This document shows positions 55,325 to 62,615 of a DNA stretch of 64,000 bases, piece by piece. The notes beneath the pieces were generated by a model. That model was given only the letters and a program-made list of their open reading frames with translations. It ran no database searches and was not told where the DNA came from. The stretch is from Telluria mixta (GTDB taxonomy: Bacteria; Pseudomonadota; Gammaproteobacteria; Burkholderiales; Burkholderiaceae_D): NCBI RefSeq assembly GCF_029223865.1, contig NZ_CP119520.1, positions 4,030,001 to 4,094,000 on the forward strand. Reading direction: 5' to 3'. The translations under genes were made by a program, and so were the position numbers. How positions within the stretch are numbered: position 1 is the stretch's first letter; each line of letters opens with the position of its first letter.

Positions 55325-55879
55325 ATGGCAACAAGGAAGATCGCAGTGCTCGTCGGCAGCCTGCGCAAGGAATCGTTTACGCGCAAGCTGGCCAAGAGCC
55401 TGATGCTGGCCGCGCCGCCCACGCTGGAACTCGAAATCGTCGAGATCGGCGAGATGCCGCTGTACAACCAGGATGACGAGACCGATACGCCGCCCGCCAC
55501 CTGGACCGAGTTCCGCGGCCGCATCAAGGAAGCCGACGGCGTCCTGTTCTGCACCCCGGAATACAACCGTTCGCTGCCTGCCGTCCTCAAGAACGCCATC
55601 GACGTGGGCTCGCGCCCGTACGGCCAGGCCGCGTGGACGGGCAAGCCGTGCGCGGTCGTGTCCAACTCGCCGGGCGCGCTGGGTGGATTCGGCGCCAACC
55701 ACGCCGTGCGCCAGTGCCTGGTCTTCCTCAACATGCCGTGCATGCAGTCGCCCGAAGCGTACATCGGCAGCGTCGGGGGCAAGTTCGACGGCGACACGCT
55801 GACGGACGAGGGCCTCAAGACGTTCCTGCAGCAGTTCATGGAGTGCTTCGCGACGTGGGTGGAGCGCCATGCCGACTGA
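55325..55879 (+). CDS. NADPH-dependent FMN reductase family protein
   Basis: Flavodoxin-like protein of 184 residues. It has the GSLRKESFTRKLAKSL phosphate loop (about 11-26) and the FMN-binding segments TPEYNRSLPAVLKNAIDV and NSPGALGGFGA. Related enzymes reduce flavins, azo dyes, quinones or chromate with NAD(P)H. It overlaps the VOC gene by 11 bp, so the two and the channel gene appear co-transcribed. Confidence 0.9.
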   Translation: MATRKIAVLVGSLRKESFTRKLAKSLMLAAPPTLELEIVEIGEMPLYNQDDETDTPPATWTEFRGRIKEADGVLFCTPEYNRSLPAVLKNAIDVGSRPYGQAAWTGKPCAVVSNSPGALGGFGANHAVRQCLVFLNMPCMQSPEAYIGSVGGKFDGDTLTDEGLKTFLQQFMECFATWVERHAD

Positions 55880-56303
55880 TGCCGCAAACAGCCCCATCGC
55901 GATCCGCGAAATCGATCACATCGTGCTGCGCGTGGTCGACCTCGCGCGCATGCTGGCGTTCTACGGCGACGTGCTGGGCTGCCGCGAAGTACGGCGCCAG
56001 GACGAGATCGGCCTCGTGCAGTTGCGCGCCGGCAGTTCGATGGTCGACCTGATCCCGATCTCCGGCAAGCTCGGGGCGGCGGGCGGCGCGGCGCCGGGCA
56101 GGGAAGGGCGCAACATCGATCATTTCTGCTTCCGCGTCGAGCCGTTCGACGAAGACGCCATCCGCGCCCACCTGGCCGTGCACGGCATCGAGGCGGGGCC
56201 GGCCGCGTCGCGCTTCGGGGCCGAGGGCGAGGGGCCGTCGATCTACCTCGAGGACCCGGAAGGCAACATGATCGAGCTGAAGGGAGCACCTACCGCGCCA
56301 TGA
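55869..56303 (+). CDS. VOC (glyoxalase/dioxygenase) superfamily protein
   Basis: Small metal-binding protein of 144 residues with the two beta-alpha-beta-beta-beta halves of the vicinal oxygen chelate fold. Likely metal ligands are H in IDHIVLRVVDL, H in IDHFCFRVE and E in DPEGNMIELKG. The fold covers lyases, dioxygenases and resistance proteins; the reaction here is unknown. Overlaps both neighbours. Confidence 0.87.
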   Translation: MPTDAANSPIAIREIDHIVLRVVDLARMLAFYGDVLGCREVRRQDEIGLVQLRAGSSMVDLIPISGKLGAAGGAAPGREGRNIDHFCFRVEPFDEDAIRAHLAVHGIEAGPAASRFGAEGEGPSIYLEDPEGNMIELKGAPTAP

Positions 56304-57202
56304 GGCAGGATGATGAAGCACCGCCGTACGTGCCGCAGGCGCCCACCGCCTACGGCAAGCCGCCGCCCGGGTGGCGGCGGCACATGTACGACGTCATTTT
56401 CGAGGCCGACACGCCGGCCGGGCGGCGCTTCGACATCGCCCTGGTGTGCGCCATCCTGCTCAGCATCCTCGTCGTCGTGCTGGACAGCGTGCCGCGGCTG
56501 CATCACGACCATGCCGAGCTGCTGAACGTGCTCGAATGGGGCTTCACCGTGCTGTTCACGGTGGAGTATGTGGCGCGCCTCGTGTGCGTGCAGCGGCCAT
56601 GGCGCTATGCGGGCGGGTTCTACGGCGTGATCGACCTGCTGGCCGTGCTGCCGTCTTACTTTTCGCTGCTGATGCCCGGCACCGAGCTGCTGCTCGACAT
56701 CCGCATCCTGCGCCTGCTGCGCGTCTTCCGCATCTTCAAGCTGACCCTGTATATCGAGGAATACACGCGCCTGGGCGAAGCGCTCGCGGCCAGCCGGCGC
56801 AAGATCCTCGTGTTCCTGTCCGTCGTGCTGATGGCGATCCTGATCCTCGGCACGGTCATGTACGTCGTCGAGGGACCGAAGAACGGCTACACGAGCATCC
56901 CCGTCGCGATGTACTGGGCGACGGTCACCATGACGACGGTCGGGTATGGCGACATCACGCCGCACACCAACCTCGGCAAGGCGATCGCGTCGTTCATGAT
57001 GCTGATGGGGTGGGGCATCCTCGCCGTGCCGACCGGGATCGTGACGGCCGAGATGACGCTGCGCCATGGCGACCGCAGGATGGGGCCGGCACGGACGGCG
57101 CGCCACTGTCCGTCGTGCGGCAGTGGCGGCCACGAGGCGGGCGCCCGGTTCTGCAAGGATTGCGGGGCGGCGCTGCCGGCGGGCCACGGTGGCGCAAAAT
57201 GA
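56300..57202 (+). CDS. Voltage-gated potassium channel with C-terminal zinc ribbon
   Basis: Ion channel of 300 residues with six transmembrane segments. The S4 voltage sensor has regularly spaced arginines (DIRILRLLRVFRIFKL, about 133-148). The selectivity filter TVGYGD is at 213-218, and S6 follows. After the pore, a short linker leads to a four-cysteine zinc ribbon (CPSCG and CKDCG, about 272-291) at the C-terminus. The ribbon may tetramerise or gate the channel. Four-base overlap with the VOC gene. Confidence 0.9.
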   Translation: MRQDDEAPPYVPQAPTAYGKPPPGWRRHMYDVIFEADTPAGRRFDIALVCAILLSILVVVLDSVPRLHHDHAELLNVLEWGFTVLFTVEYVARLVCVQRPWRYAGGFYGVIDLLAVLPSYFSLLMPGTELLLDIRILRLLRVFRIFKLTLYIEEYTRLGEALAASRRKILVFLSVVLMAILILGTVMYVVEGPKNGYTSIPVAMYWATVTMTTVGYGDITPHTNLGKAIASFMMLMGWGILAVPTGIVTAEMTLRHGDRRMGPARTARHCPSCGSGGHEAGARFCKDCGAALPAGHGGAK

Positions 57203-57205
57203 GGG

Positions 57206-57233
57206 TTGCTCAATTGTTAGAATCGGATAGAAT
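57206..57233 (+). promoter_or_regulatory. Candidate promoter of REC-GGDEF-EAL gene
   Basis: TTGCTC (57206-57211), 16 bp, TAGAAT (57228-57233); the TAGAATCG motif is repeated 10 bp apart (57218 and 57228). Confidence 0.35.
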
Positions 57234-57286
57234 CGTCATTACAGCGTAAGTCCCTGCGAATCGATGGACCAGTGGACGGAACCGAT

Positions 57287-59200
57287 ATGACGACCTCTGT
57301 CGCGCCCCAGGATGCGGGCACCCCGACCGTCCTGATTGTCGACGATACGCCGGCCAACGTGGGGATCCTCGTCGAGTATCTCGAGGGTCGCCAGGTCCGG
57401 GTGGCGGTCGCGCAAGAAGGCGAGGAGGGCCTGGCCCGCGCGGAATTCGTGCAGCCCGACCTGATCCTGTTGGATGTGATGATGCCCGGCATGGACGGCT
57501 TCGAGACGTGCCGGCGCCTCAAGGCTTCCCCCCGTACGCGCGACATCCCCGTGATCTTCATGACCGCGCTCTCCGAGACCCACGACAAGGTGGCGGGCTT
57601 CGCGGCGGGCGGCGTCGACTACGTGACGAAGCCGTTCCAGATCGATGAAGTATGGGCGCGCGTGACGACCCATCTTGCATTGCGCAGCGCGCAGAAGCGT
57701 CTGGCGGAACAGAACGCCCAGCTGCGGCGCACCGAAGCCGAGCTGCAGGCGGCCAACAACCTGCTCGAGCAGCGCGTGGCCGAGCGCACCGCGGAGCTGG
57801 TCCGGACCAACGCCCGCCTGGAACAGAAAATCGCCGACTACAACCAGGCGGAGCGGCGCATCGATTACATGGCGCACCACGACGCCCTGACGGGGCTGCC
57901 CAACCGCCTGCTGCTGGAAGACCGGGTCAACCAGGCGATCGCCCAGGCGCGGCGCCACCAGGACGAGATGGTCGCGCAACTGCACGTCGACCTGGACCAC
58001 TTCAAGACCATCAACGATTCCCTCGGCGAGCGCATCGGCGACCGCCTGCTGCAGGCCGTCGCCACCCGGCTGCAGCAATGCACGCGCGAGGGCGACAGCC
58101 TCGGATGCCTGGGCGGGAACGGGTTCGGCATCTGTCTCGCGGCCCTGCGGGGGAGCAACGACGCCGCGCTCGTGGCGGGCAAGGTCCTCGACGCCCTGAG
58201 CCGGCCGTTCCACGTCGAGGACCACGAACTGCACGTCAGCGCCAGCATCGGCGTGGGCCTGTTCCCGTCCGACGGCCATGACGCGGCCGCGCTGCTGCGC
58301 GCGGCCAATGCGGCCATGTACCAGGCCAAGCAGAAGGGCCGCAACACCTACCAGTTCTTCACGCCGGCCCTGCACGAAGCGGCGAAGCGGCGCATGGCGG
58401 CGACCAGCCAGCTGCGCCAGGCGCTCGCCCACGACGAGTTTTCCGTGTACTACCAGCCGCAGGTCGACATGGAGAGCGGGCGGATCTTTTCGGCGGAAGC
58501 GCTGCTGCGCTGGACGCCGCCCGGCAAGACGCCCCGGTCCTGCGCGGAGTTCATCGCCATCGCCGAAGAAACGGGCATCATCGTGCCGATCGGCGAATGG
58601 GTGCTGCGCCAGGCGTGCGCGCAACTGAAGCGCTGGCGCGACGGCGGCCATCCGGACATGCGGATCGCCGTCAACCTGTCGGCCCGCCAGTTCACCCAGG
58701 CCAACCTGACGGACTTCGTGGCCCAGGTGCTGCGCGACACGGGCGTCCCCGCCGACGCGCTCGAGCTCGAACTGACGGAAAGCCTGACGATGCAGCCCAG
58801 CGACGACAACCTCGACGTCATGCGCCGGCTGAGCGCCATGGGCGTGCAGCTGTCCATCGACGACTTCGGCACCGGCTATTCCAGCCTCGCCTACCTGCAG
58901 AACTTCCCCATCCACGCGCTCAAGATCGACCGCTCGTTCGTCATCGGGATCAACGAGCAGGCGCACGACGCCGCGATCGTCACGGCCATCATCGCGATGG
59001 CGCACAGCCTGCACCTGAACCTGATCGCGGAGGGCGTCGACAGCCCCGAGCACGTCTCGTTCCTGACGGCGCACGGCTGCCTGGCCGCGCAGGGCTATTA
59101 CTACAGCCAGCCGGTGCCGGCGGAGGTGATGACCCGGCTGCTCGACCAGGAGAACCTGACGCCGAACGGCGGCGCCAGGGTCGATGCGATCGCGCGTTAG
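57287..59200 (+). CDS. REC-GGDEF-EAL protein, probable c-di-GMP phosphodiesterase
   Basis: Response-regulator-type protein of 637 residues. Receiver (about 13-130; D63 in LILLDVMMPG), coiled coil (about 135-190), GGDEF domain (about 198-360) and EAL domain (about 375-625). The cyclase motif is GGNGF instead of GGDEF, so synthesis is unlikely. The EAL side is intact (SAEALLRW, the ELTES segment, DDFGTGYSS and a late lysine in ALKIDRSF), so it should cleave c-di-GMP under phosphorylation control. No kinase gene is adjacent. Stop overlaps the convergent TonB receptor gene. Confidence 0.9.
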   Translation: MTTSVAPQDAGTPTVLIVDDTPANVGILVEYLEGRQVRVAVAQEGEEGLARAEFVQPDLILLDVMMPGMDGFETCRRLKASPRTRDIPVIFMTALSETHDKVAGFAAGGVDYVTKPFQIDEVWARVTTHLALRSAQKRLAEQNAQLRRTEAELQAANNLLEQRVAERTAELVRTNARLEQKIADYNQAERRIDYMAHHDALTGLPNRLLLEDRVNQAIAQARRHQDEMVAQLHVDLDHFKTINDSLGERIGDRLLQAVATRLQQCTREGDSLGCLGGNGFGICLAALRGSNDAALVAGKVLDALSRPFHVEDHELHVSASIGVGLFPSDGHDAAALLRAANAAMYQAKQKGRNTYQFFTPALHEAAKRRMAATSQLRQALAHDEFSVYYQPQVDMESGRIFSAEALLRWTPPGKTPRSCAEFIAIAEETGIIVPIGEWVLRQACAQLKRWRDGGHPDMRIAVNLSARQFTQANLTDFVAQVLRDTGVPADALELELTESLTMQPSDDNLDVMRRLSAMGVQLSIDDFGTGYSSLAYLQNFPIHALKIDRSFVIGINEQAHDAAIVTAIIAMAHSLHLNLIAEGVDSPEHVSFLTAHGCLAAQGYYYSQPVPAEVMTRLLDQENLTPNGGARVDAIAR

Positions 59201-61647
59201 AACTTGAAGCCCAGCCGCGCGTAGTAATACCCGCCATTAATGCCGAACGGCGAGAACGACGGATACACGGTGACGGCGCCGTTGTCGAGGTTTGCGCGCT
59301 GCTCGGCCAGGAGGTTTGCGTTGACGTGGTCCGGGTACTGGTTGAACAAATTGTTCGCCCCCACCGACAGCATCCACGCCTTGGTGAACTGGTAGCTGAC
59401 TTCCAGGTCCGTGATCGCGGTCGGCTTTACCTCCGTCTTGTAGTATGTGGCGCCATCCGACGACTGCAGTTCCGAGGCGCGGCCGTAGAACGCTTCGCGC
59501 GCATTGATCGTCCACGGCCCCGACTTCCACAGCGCGCCCAGGTTCACGCGCACGCGAGGGGACGCCGTCTCCAGGTCCGAGATCGCCGTGGCGTCCAGCA
59601 GCGTCTGCGGCTGCAGCTGCGCCGGCGCCTGGTTGATCTTGATGACCTCGACCTTGTTCCAGTTGGCCGCCAGCGACCAGTCCACCTTGCCGTACGCGCC
59701 GTAGCTGCTGTTCAGGGTCGCGACGAATTCCAGGCCGCGCGAGCGCGTGTTCACGGCGTTCGAGAAGATGTTGATGCCGGTCTGGACGACGGTCGGATCG
59801 AGCTGGTTGCCGTTGGCGATGATCGCGGCCGTGACGGCGGGCGAGTTCACCGCGCCGCCCGAACCGTACAGCGAACCGGAACCGACGATGCGGTCGCGGA
59901 TCGTGATCTGGTAGGCGTCCAGCGTGATCGCCGCGTTCGCGGACGGATTGATCACGATGCCCGCGCTGATGTTCGTCGACGCTTCCGGCCGCAGGCCGTT
60001 CACGCCCACCAGCTTCGCGCCGGGCGAATTCGGCGCGAGCTGCACGAACGCGCTGCGCGGCGACACGTTCGTCGCCGAGTAGTATTCCTCGGCCAGCGTG
60101 GGCGCGCGAAAACCGTTCGAATACGTGGCGCGCACGCCCACCACCGGCGAGAAGTCATAGCGGCTCGTCAGCTTGCCGACCTTGGCGTTGCCGAAGTCGC
60201 TGAAGTGCTCGTAGCGGCCGGCCAGGTCGACCGTCCAGCCGGCCACCGGCTGGCCGGCGAGGTCCACGTACACGGCCTTGTTGGTGCGGCTGTGCGAGCC
60301 GGCGTCGGTGAGCGAGAAGCCGGGGAACGATTGCGCGCCTTCCTTGTAGCGCGAGGCGGCGTCGCCGGCGCCGATCTCGTACTCGTCGCGGCGGTGCTCC
60401 AGGCCGACGGCGAACGTCAGCGGCGTCGACCAGCCCACGGCGAACTCGTGGTGCAGGTCGAGGTTGTTGGTCCACTGGCTCGCCACGAACTTGCCGGCGT
60501 AGAAGTCGAGCGGCGTCGACCCGGTGTCCGCGAACAGCGACACGTTGCCCGAGTGCGCGACGCCCAGCTTCGCCTCGTCGCGGCCGTAGGTGCTGGACAG
60601 GTCCCAGTCCCACCCGCCGGCCAGCTTGCCCTTGATGCCCGCGGTGAACGCGTAGTCGTCTTCCTTGAACGTTTCCTGCGGCGAGAAGCCGAGCGGGTAG
60701 ATTGTCGGCAGGCGGTTCGGCATGCGGTAGTTCTCGAACGCCGCGGCCTTCTTGTGGCCGTACGTGGCGAAGCCGTACAGGGTGAGGTCGGGCGTCAGGT
60801 CCGCGCCGAAGTTGGCGGCGAAGATGTGCTGGCGGTACTGCGCGTCGCCGGAGATGTGGTTCACGTTCGGATAGCCCGGCGCGCCCTTCAGCGACGGCAT
60901 GGCCGCGAGGTTGGCCGGGTCGATCACGCGCGGATCGATGCCGCCGCGGTCGGAAAAGCCGTGGTACTTCGTTTCCGCCGTCAGGCTCAGGTACGCATCC
61001 GCGAACGGCGCGAGGCCCAGGTTGGCGCTGGCGTCGCCCGTGCGCCCGCCGCCGTCGCCATAGCCGCCGCCGTTGACGTTGCCCGTGAGGCCGCGGTAGT
61101 TCGACTTGAGGATGATGTTGACGACGCCCGCGATCGCATCGGTGCCGTACTGCGCGGCGGCGCCGTCCTGCAGCACCTCGATGTGGTCGATGGCCGCGAC
61201 GGGGATGTAGTTCAGGTCCGCCGCCGCGCCGCCCTGGTACGGGCCGCCCAGCACGGCCAGGTTCGACGTGCCGTGGCGGCGCTTGCCGTTGACGAGGACC
61301 AGCGTATTGTTCGGCGACAGGCCGCGCAGGCGCGCCGACAGCGTCATGTTGGCCATGTCGCCGCCGAACGCCTGCGCCGTCAGCGACGGCAGGTTCTGCG
61401 CCAGCGCCTGGATCAGGTCCGGCTGGCCCGTGCGCTGCAGCGACGTCGTGTCGAGCACCTGGATCGGCGACGCGCTGTTCTCGACCTTCAGGCCCGTGGC
61501 GCGCGTGCCGGTGACGATGACGACGCCCGTGTTGAGCGGGCCGGCTTCGGCGGCAGCTACCGGTGCTTCGTCTTCCGCGGCGTGGGCGCCGAGACTGCAG
61601 GACAGGACACCGGCGGCGACGCCGGCATGGAGGATGGCCTTGTGCAT
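59197..61647 (-). CDS. TonB-dependent outer-membrane receptor
   Basis: Outer-membrane transporter of 816 residues. Signal peptide (MHKAILHAGVAAGVLSCSLG), TonB-box region (about 35-50), plug domain (about 50-165; IQVLDTTSLQRTGQPDLIQA, LVLVNGKRRHGTS, IEVLQDGAAAQYGTDAIAGV) and a beta-barrel ending in a C-terminal phenylalanine (ARLGFKF), as needed for barrel insertion. AAGGGG precedes the ATG. It lies 62 bp downstream of the RidA-cytochrome-amine oxidase unit and may import that pathway's substrate; this is inference, and siderophores are an alternative. Confidence 0.92.
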   Translation of the reverse strand: MHKAILHAGVAAGVLSCSLGAHAAEDEAPVAAAEAGPLNTGVVIVTGTRATGLKVENSASPIQVLDTTSLQRTGQPDLIQALAQNLPSLTAQAFGGDMANMTLSARLRGLSPNNTLVLVNGKRRHGTSNLAVLGGPYQGGAAADLNYIPVAAIDHIEVLQDGAAAQYGTDAIAGVVNIILKSNYRGLTGNVNGGGYGDGGGRTGDASANLGLAPFADAYLSLTAETKYHGFSDRGGIDPRVIDPANLAAMPSLKGAPGYPNVNHISGDAQYRQHIFAANFGADLTPDLTLYGFATYGHKKAAAFENYRMPNRLPTIYPLGFSPQETFKEDDYAFTAGIKGKLAGGWDWDLSSTYGRDEAKLGVAHSGNVSLFADTGSTPLDFYAGKFVASQWTNNLDLHHEFAVGWSTPLTFAVGLEHRRDEYEIGAGDAASRYKEGAQSFPGFSLTDAGSHSRTNKAVYVDLAGQPVAGWTVDLAGRYEHFSDFGNAKVGKLTSRYDFSPVVGVRATYSNGFRAPTLAEEYYSATNVSPRSAFVQLAPNSPGAKLVGVNGLRPEASTNISAGIVINPSANAAITLDAYQITIRDRIVGSGSLYGSGGAVNSPAVTAAIIANGNQLDPTVVQTGINIFSNAVNTRSRGLEFVATLNSSYGAYGKVDWSLAANWNKVEVIKINQAPAQLQPQTLLDATAISDLETASPRVRVNLGALWKSGPWTINAREAFYGRASELQSSDGATYYKTEVKPTAITDLEVSYQFTKAWMLSVGANNLFNQYPDHVNANLLAEQRANLDNGAVTVYPSFSPFGINGGYYYARLGFKF

Positions 61648-61709
61648 GTGAACCCCTTATCTGGACAGTGTTTTAGGAATGAATGTCTCCACGGGCGAGG
61701 CTCCCCGGT

Positions 61710-62204
61710 TTATTTTTTTGCGGCCACGACTTCGATTTCGACGAACCAGCCGGGATTCGACAGCCCGGCCACCTGCACGACGGCACGCGCGGGCAGGTTC
61801 GGCTGCGCGCCGCCGAAGAACTGCGTATAGCCCGCCATGAAGCCGGCGACGTCGGCGCGGCCGTTTTTATTCGGATCGCCGACGAGGAAGACCTGCATCT
61901 TGACGACGTCGCCCATCGTCAAACCCATGCCCTGCAGGATCTCCTTGATCTTCGTGAGCACGCCGACGGTCTGCGTCTTCGTGTCGCCGAACGCGGCGGA
62001 CGAATTCGGGTCGGCCGCCTTGTCGACGACGGGCGGCACCTGGCCGCTGATGAAGTGGATCGTCGTCCCCGGCGGCAGGGTGACGGCCTGGGCGATCGGG
62101 AAGTCGGAATCGGGGATCTTGTGCCGGACGATGGCGGTGGGCGCGGCCAGCACGGTCAGGGGGAGGGCGAGCGCGAGGGCTGCGGCGAGTCTTGTCGTTT
62201 TCAT
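61710..62204 (-). CDS. Exported RidA/YjgF-like protein
   Basis: Protein of 164 residues with a signal peptide (MKTTRLAAALALALPLTVLA) and a RidA/Rid-family domain (about 30-160). Visible patterns are ISGQVPPVVD, TVGVLTKIKEILQGMG and PARAVVQVAGLSNPGWFVEI. RidA proteins hydrolyse reactive imines, such as those released by amine oxidases. The arginine of the classical RidA active site (in xxRxxxxV) is matched by PARAVVQV. An exported version next to an amine oxidase and a cytochrome fits a shared pathway. 15 bp after the cytochrome gene. Confidence 0.87.
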   Translation of the reverse strand: MKTTRLAAALALALPLTVLAAPTAIVRHKIPDSDFPIAQAVTLPPGTTIHFISGQVPPVVDKAADPNSSAAFGDTKTQTVGVLTKIKEILQGMGLTMGDVVKMQVFLVGDPNKNGRADVAGFMAGYTQFFGGAQPNLPARAVVQVAGLSNPGWFVEIEVVAAKK

Positions 62205-62219
62205 GGAACCTCTCTGGTG

Positions 62220-62615
62220 TCAGTGTTTGTTGCCGAAGCGGCTGTGCGATGCGGGCGCCACGCCGAGCGCGGTGCGCGTGCTGCCCACGTCCTGCTCGGT
62301 GACGGGCGCGCCGCCGTTGCCCCAGCTTGAGCGGACATAGGTCAGCACCTGGGCGATCTCGCCGTCGTCGAGGCTCCCGGAAAAATCGGGCATGCCGCCG
62401 CGGCCTTTCAGCAGCACGGTGGCCACGTCGCTCGGGGCGCCCTGCACGAACGCGTTGCCCGCAAGGGCGGGGAAGGCGCCCGGGATACCCTTGCCGGTCG
62501 GTTGATGGCACGCGGCGCAGTTCTTCGCGAACAGGCTCTTGCCGTCCGTGGTGTCCGCGCGGGCGACGGCGGTGCAGCCCACGAGCGCGGCAAGAAAGAG
62601 TGTTTTGAACGTCAT
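62220..62615 (-). CDS. Exported c-type cytochrome
   Basis: Periplasmic cytochrome of 131 residues. The signal peptide (MTFKTLFLAALVGCTAVARA) is followed by one class I heme domain. The heme motif CAACH (about 33-37) and a distal methionine in GGMPDFSGSLDDGEIAQVL are present. The start at 62615 overlaps the amine oxidase stop (ATGA), so the two proteins are made together. It probably accepts electrons from the flavoenzyme, as the cytochrome partner of NicA2 does, and passes them to the respiratory chain. Confidence 0.9.
   Translation of the reverse strand: MTFKTLFLAALVGCTAVARADTTDGKSLFAKNCAACHQPTGKGIPGAFPALAGNAFVQGAPSDVATVLLKGRGGMPDFSGSLDDGEIAQVLTYVRSSWGNGGAPVTEQDVGSTRTALGVAPASHSRFGNKH

Noticed and set aside
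58597..61830. 1077-codon plus-strand frame across the EAL and TonB receptor genes
   Set aside because: Arginine/valine-rich antisense artefact of the TonB receptor gene; it has no domain and conflicts with two well-supported genes.
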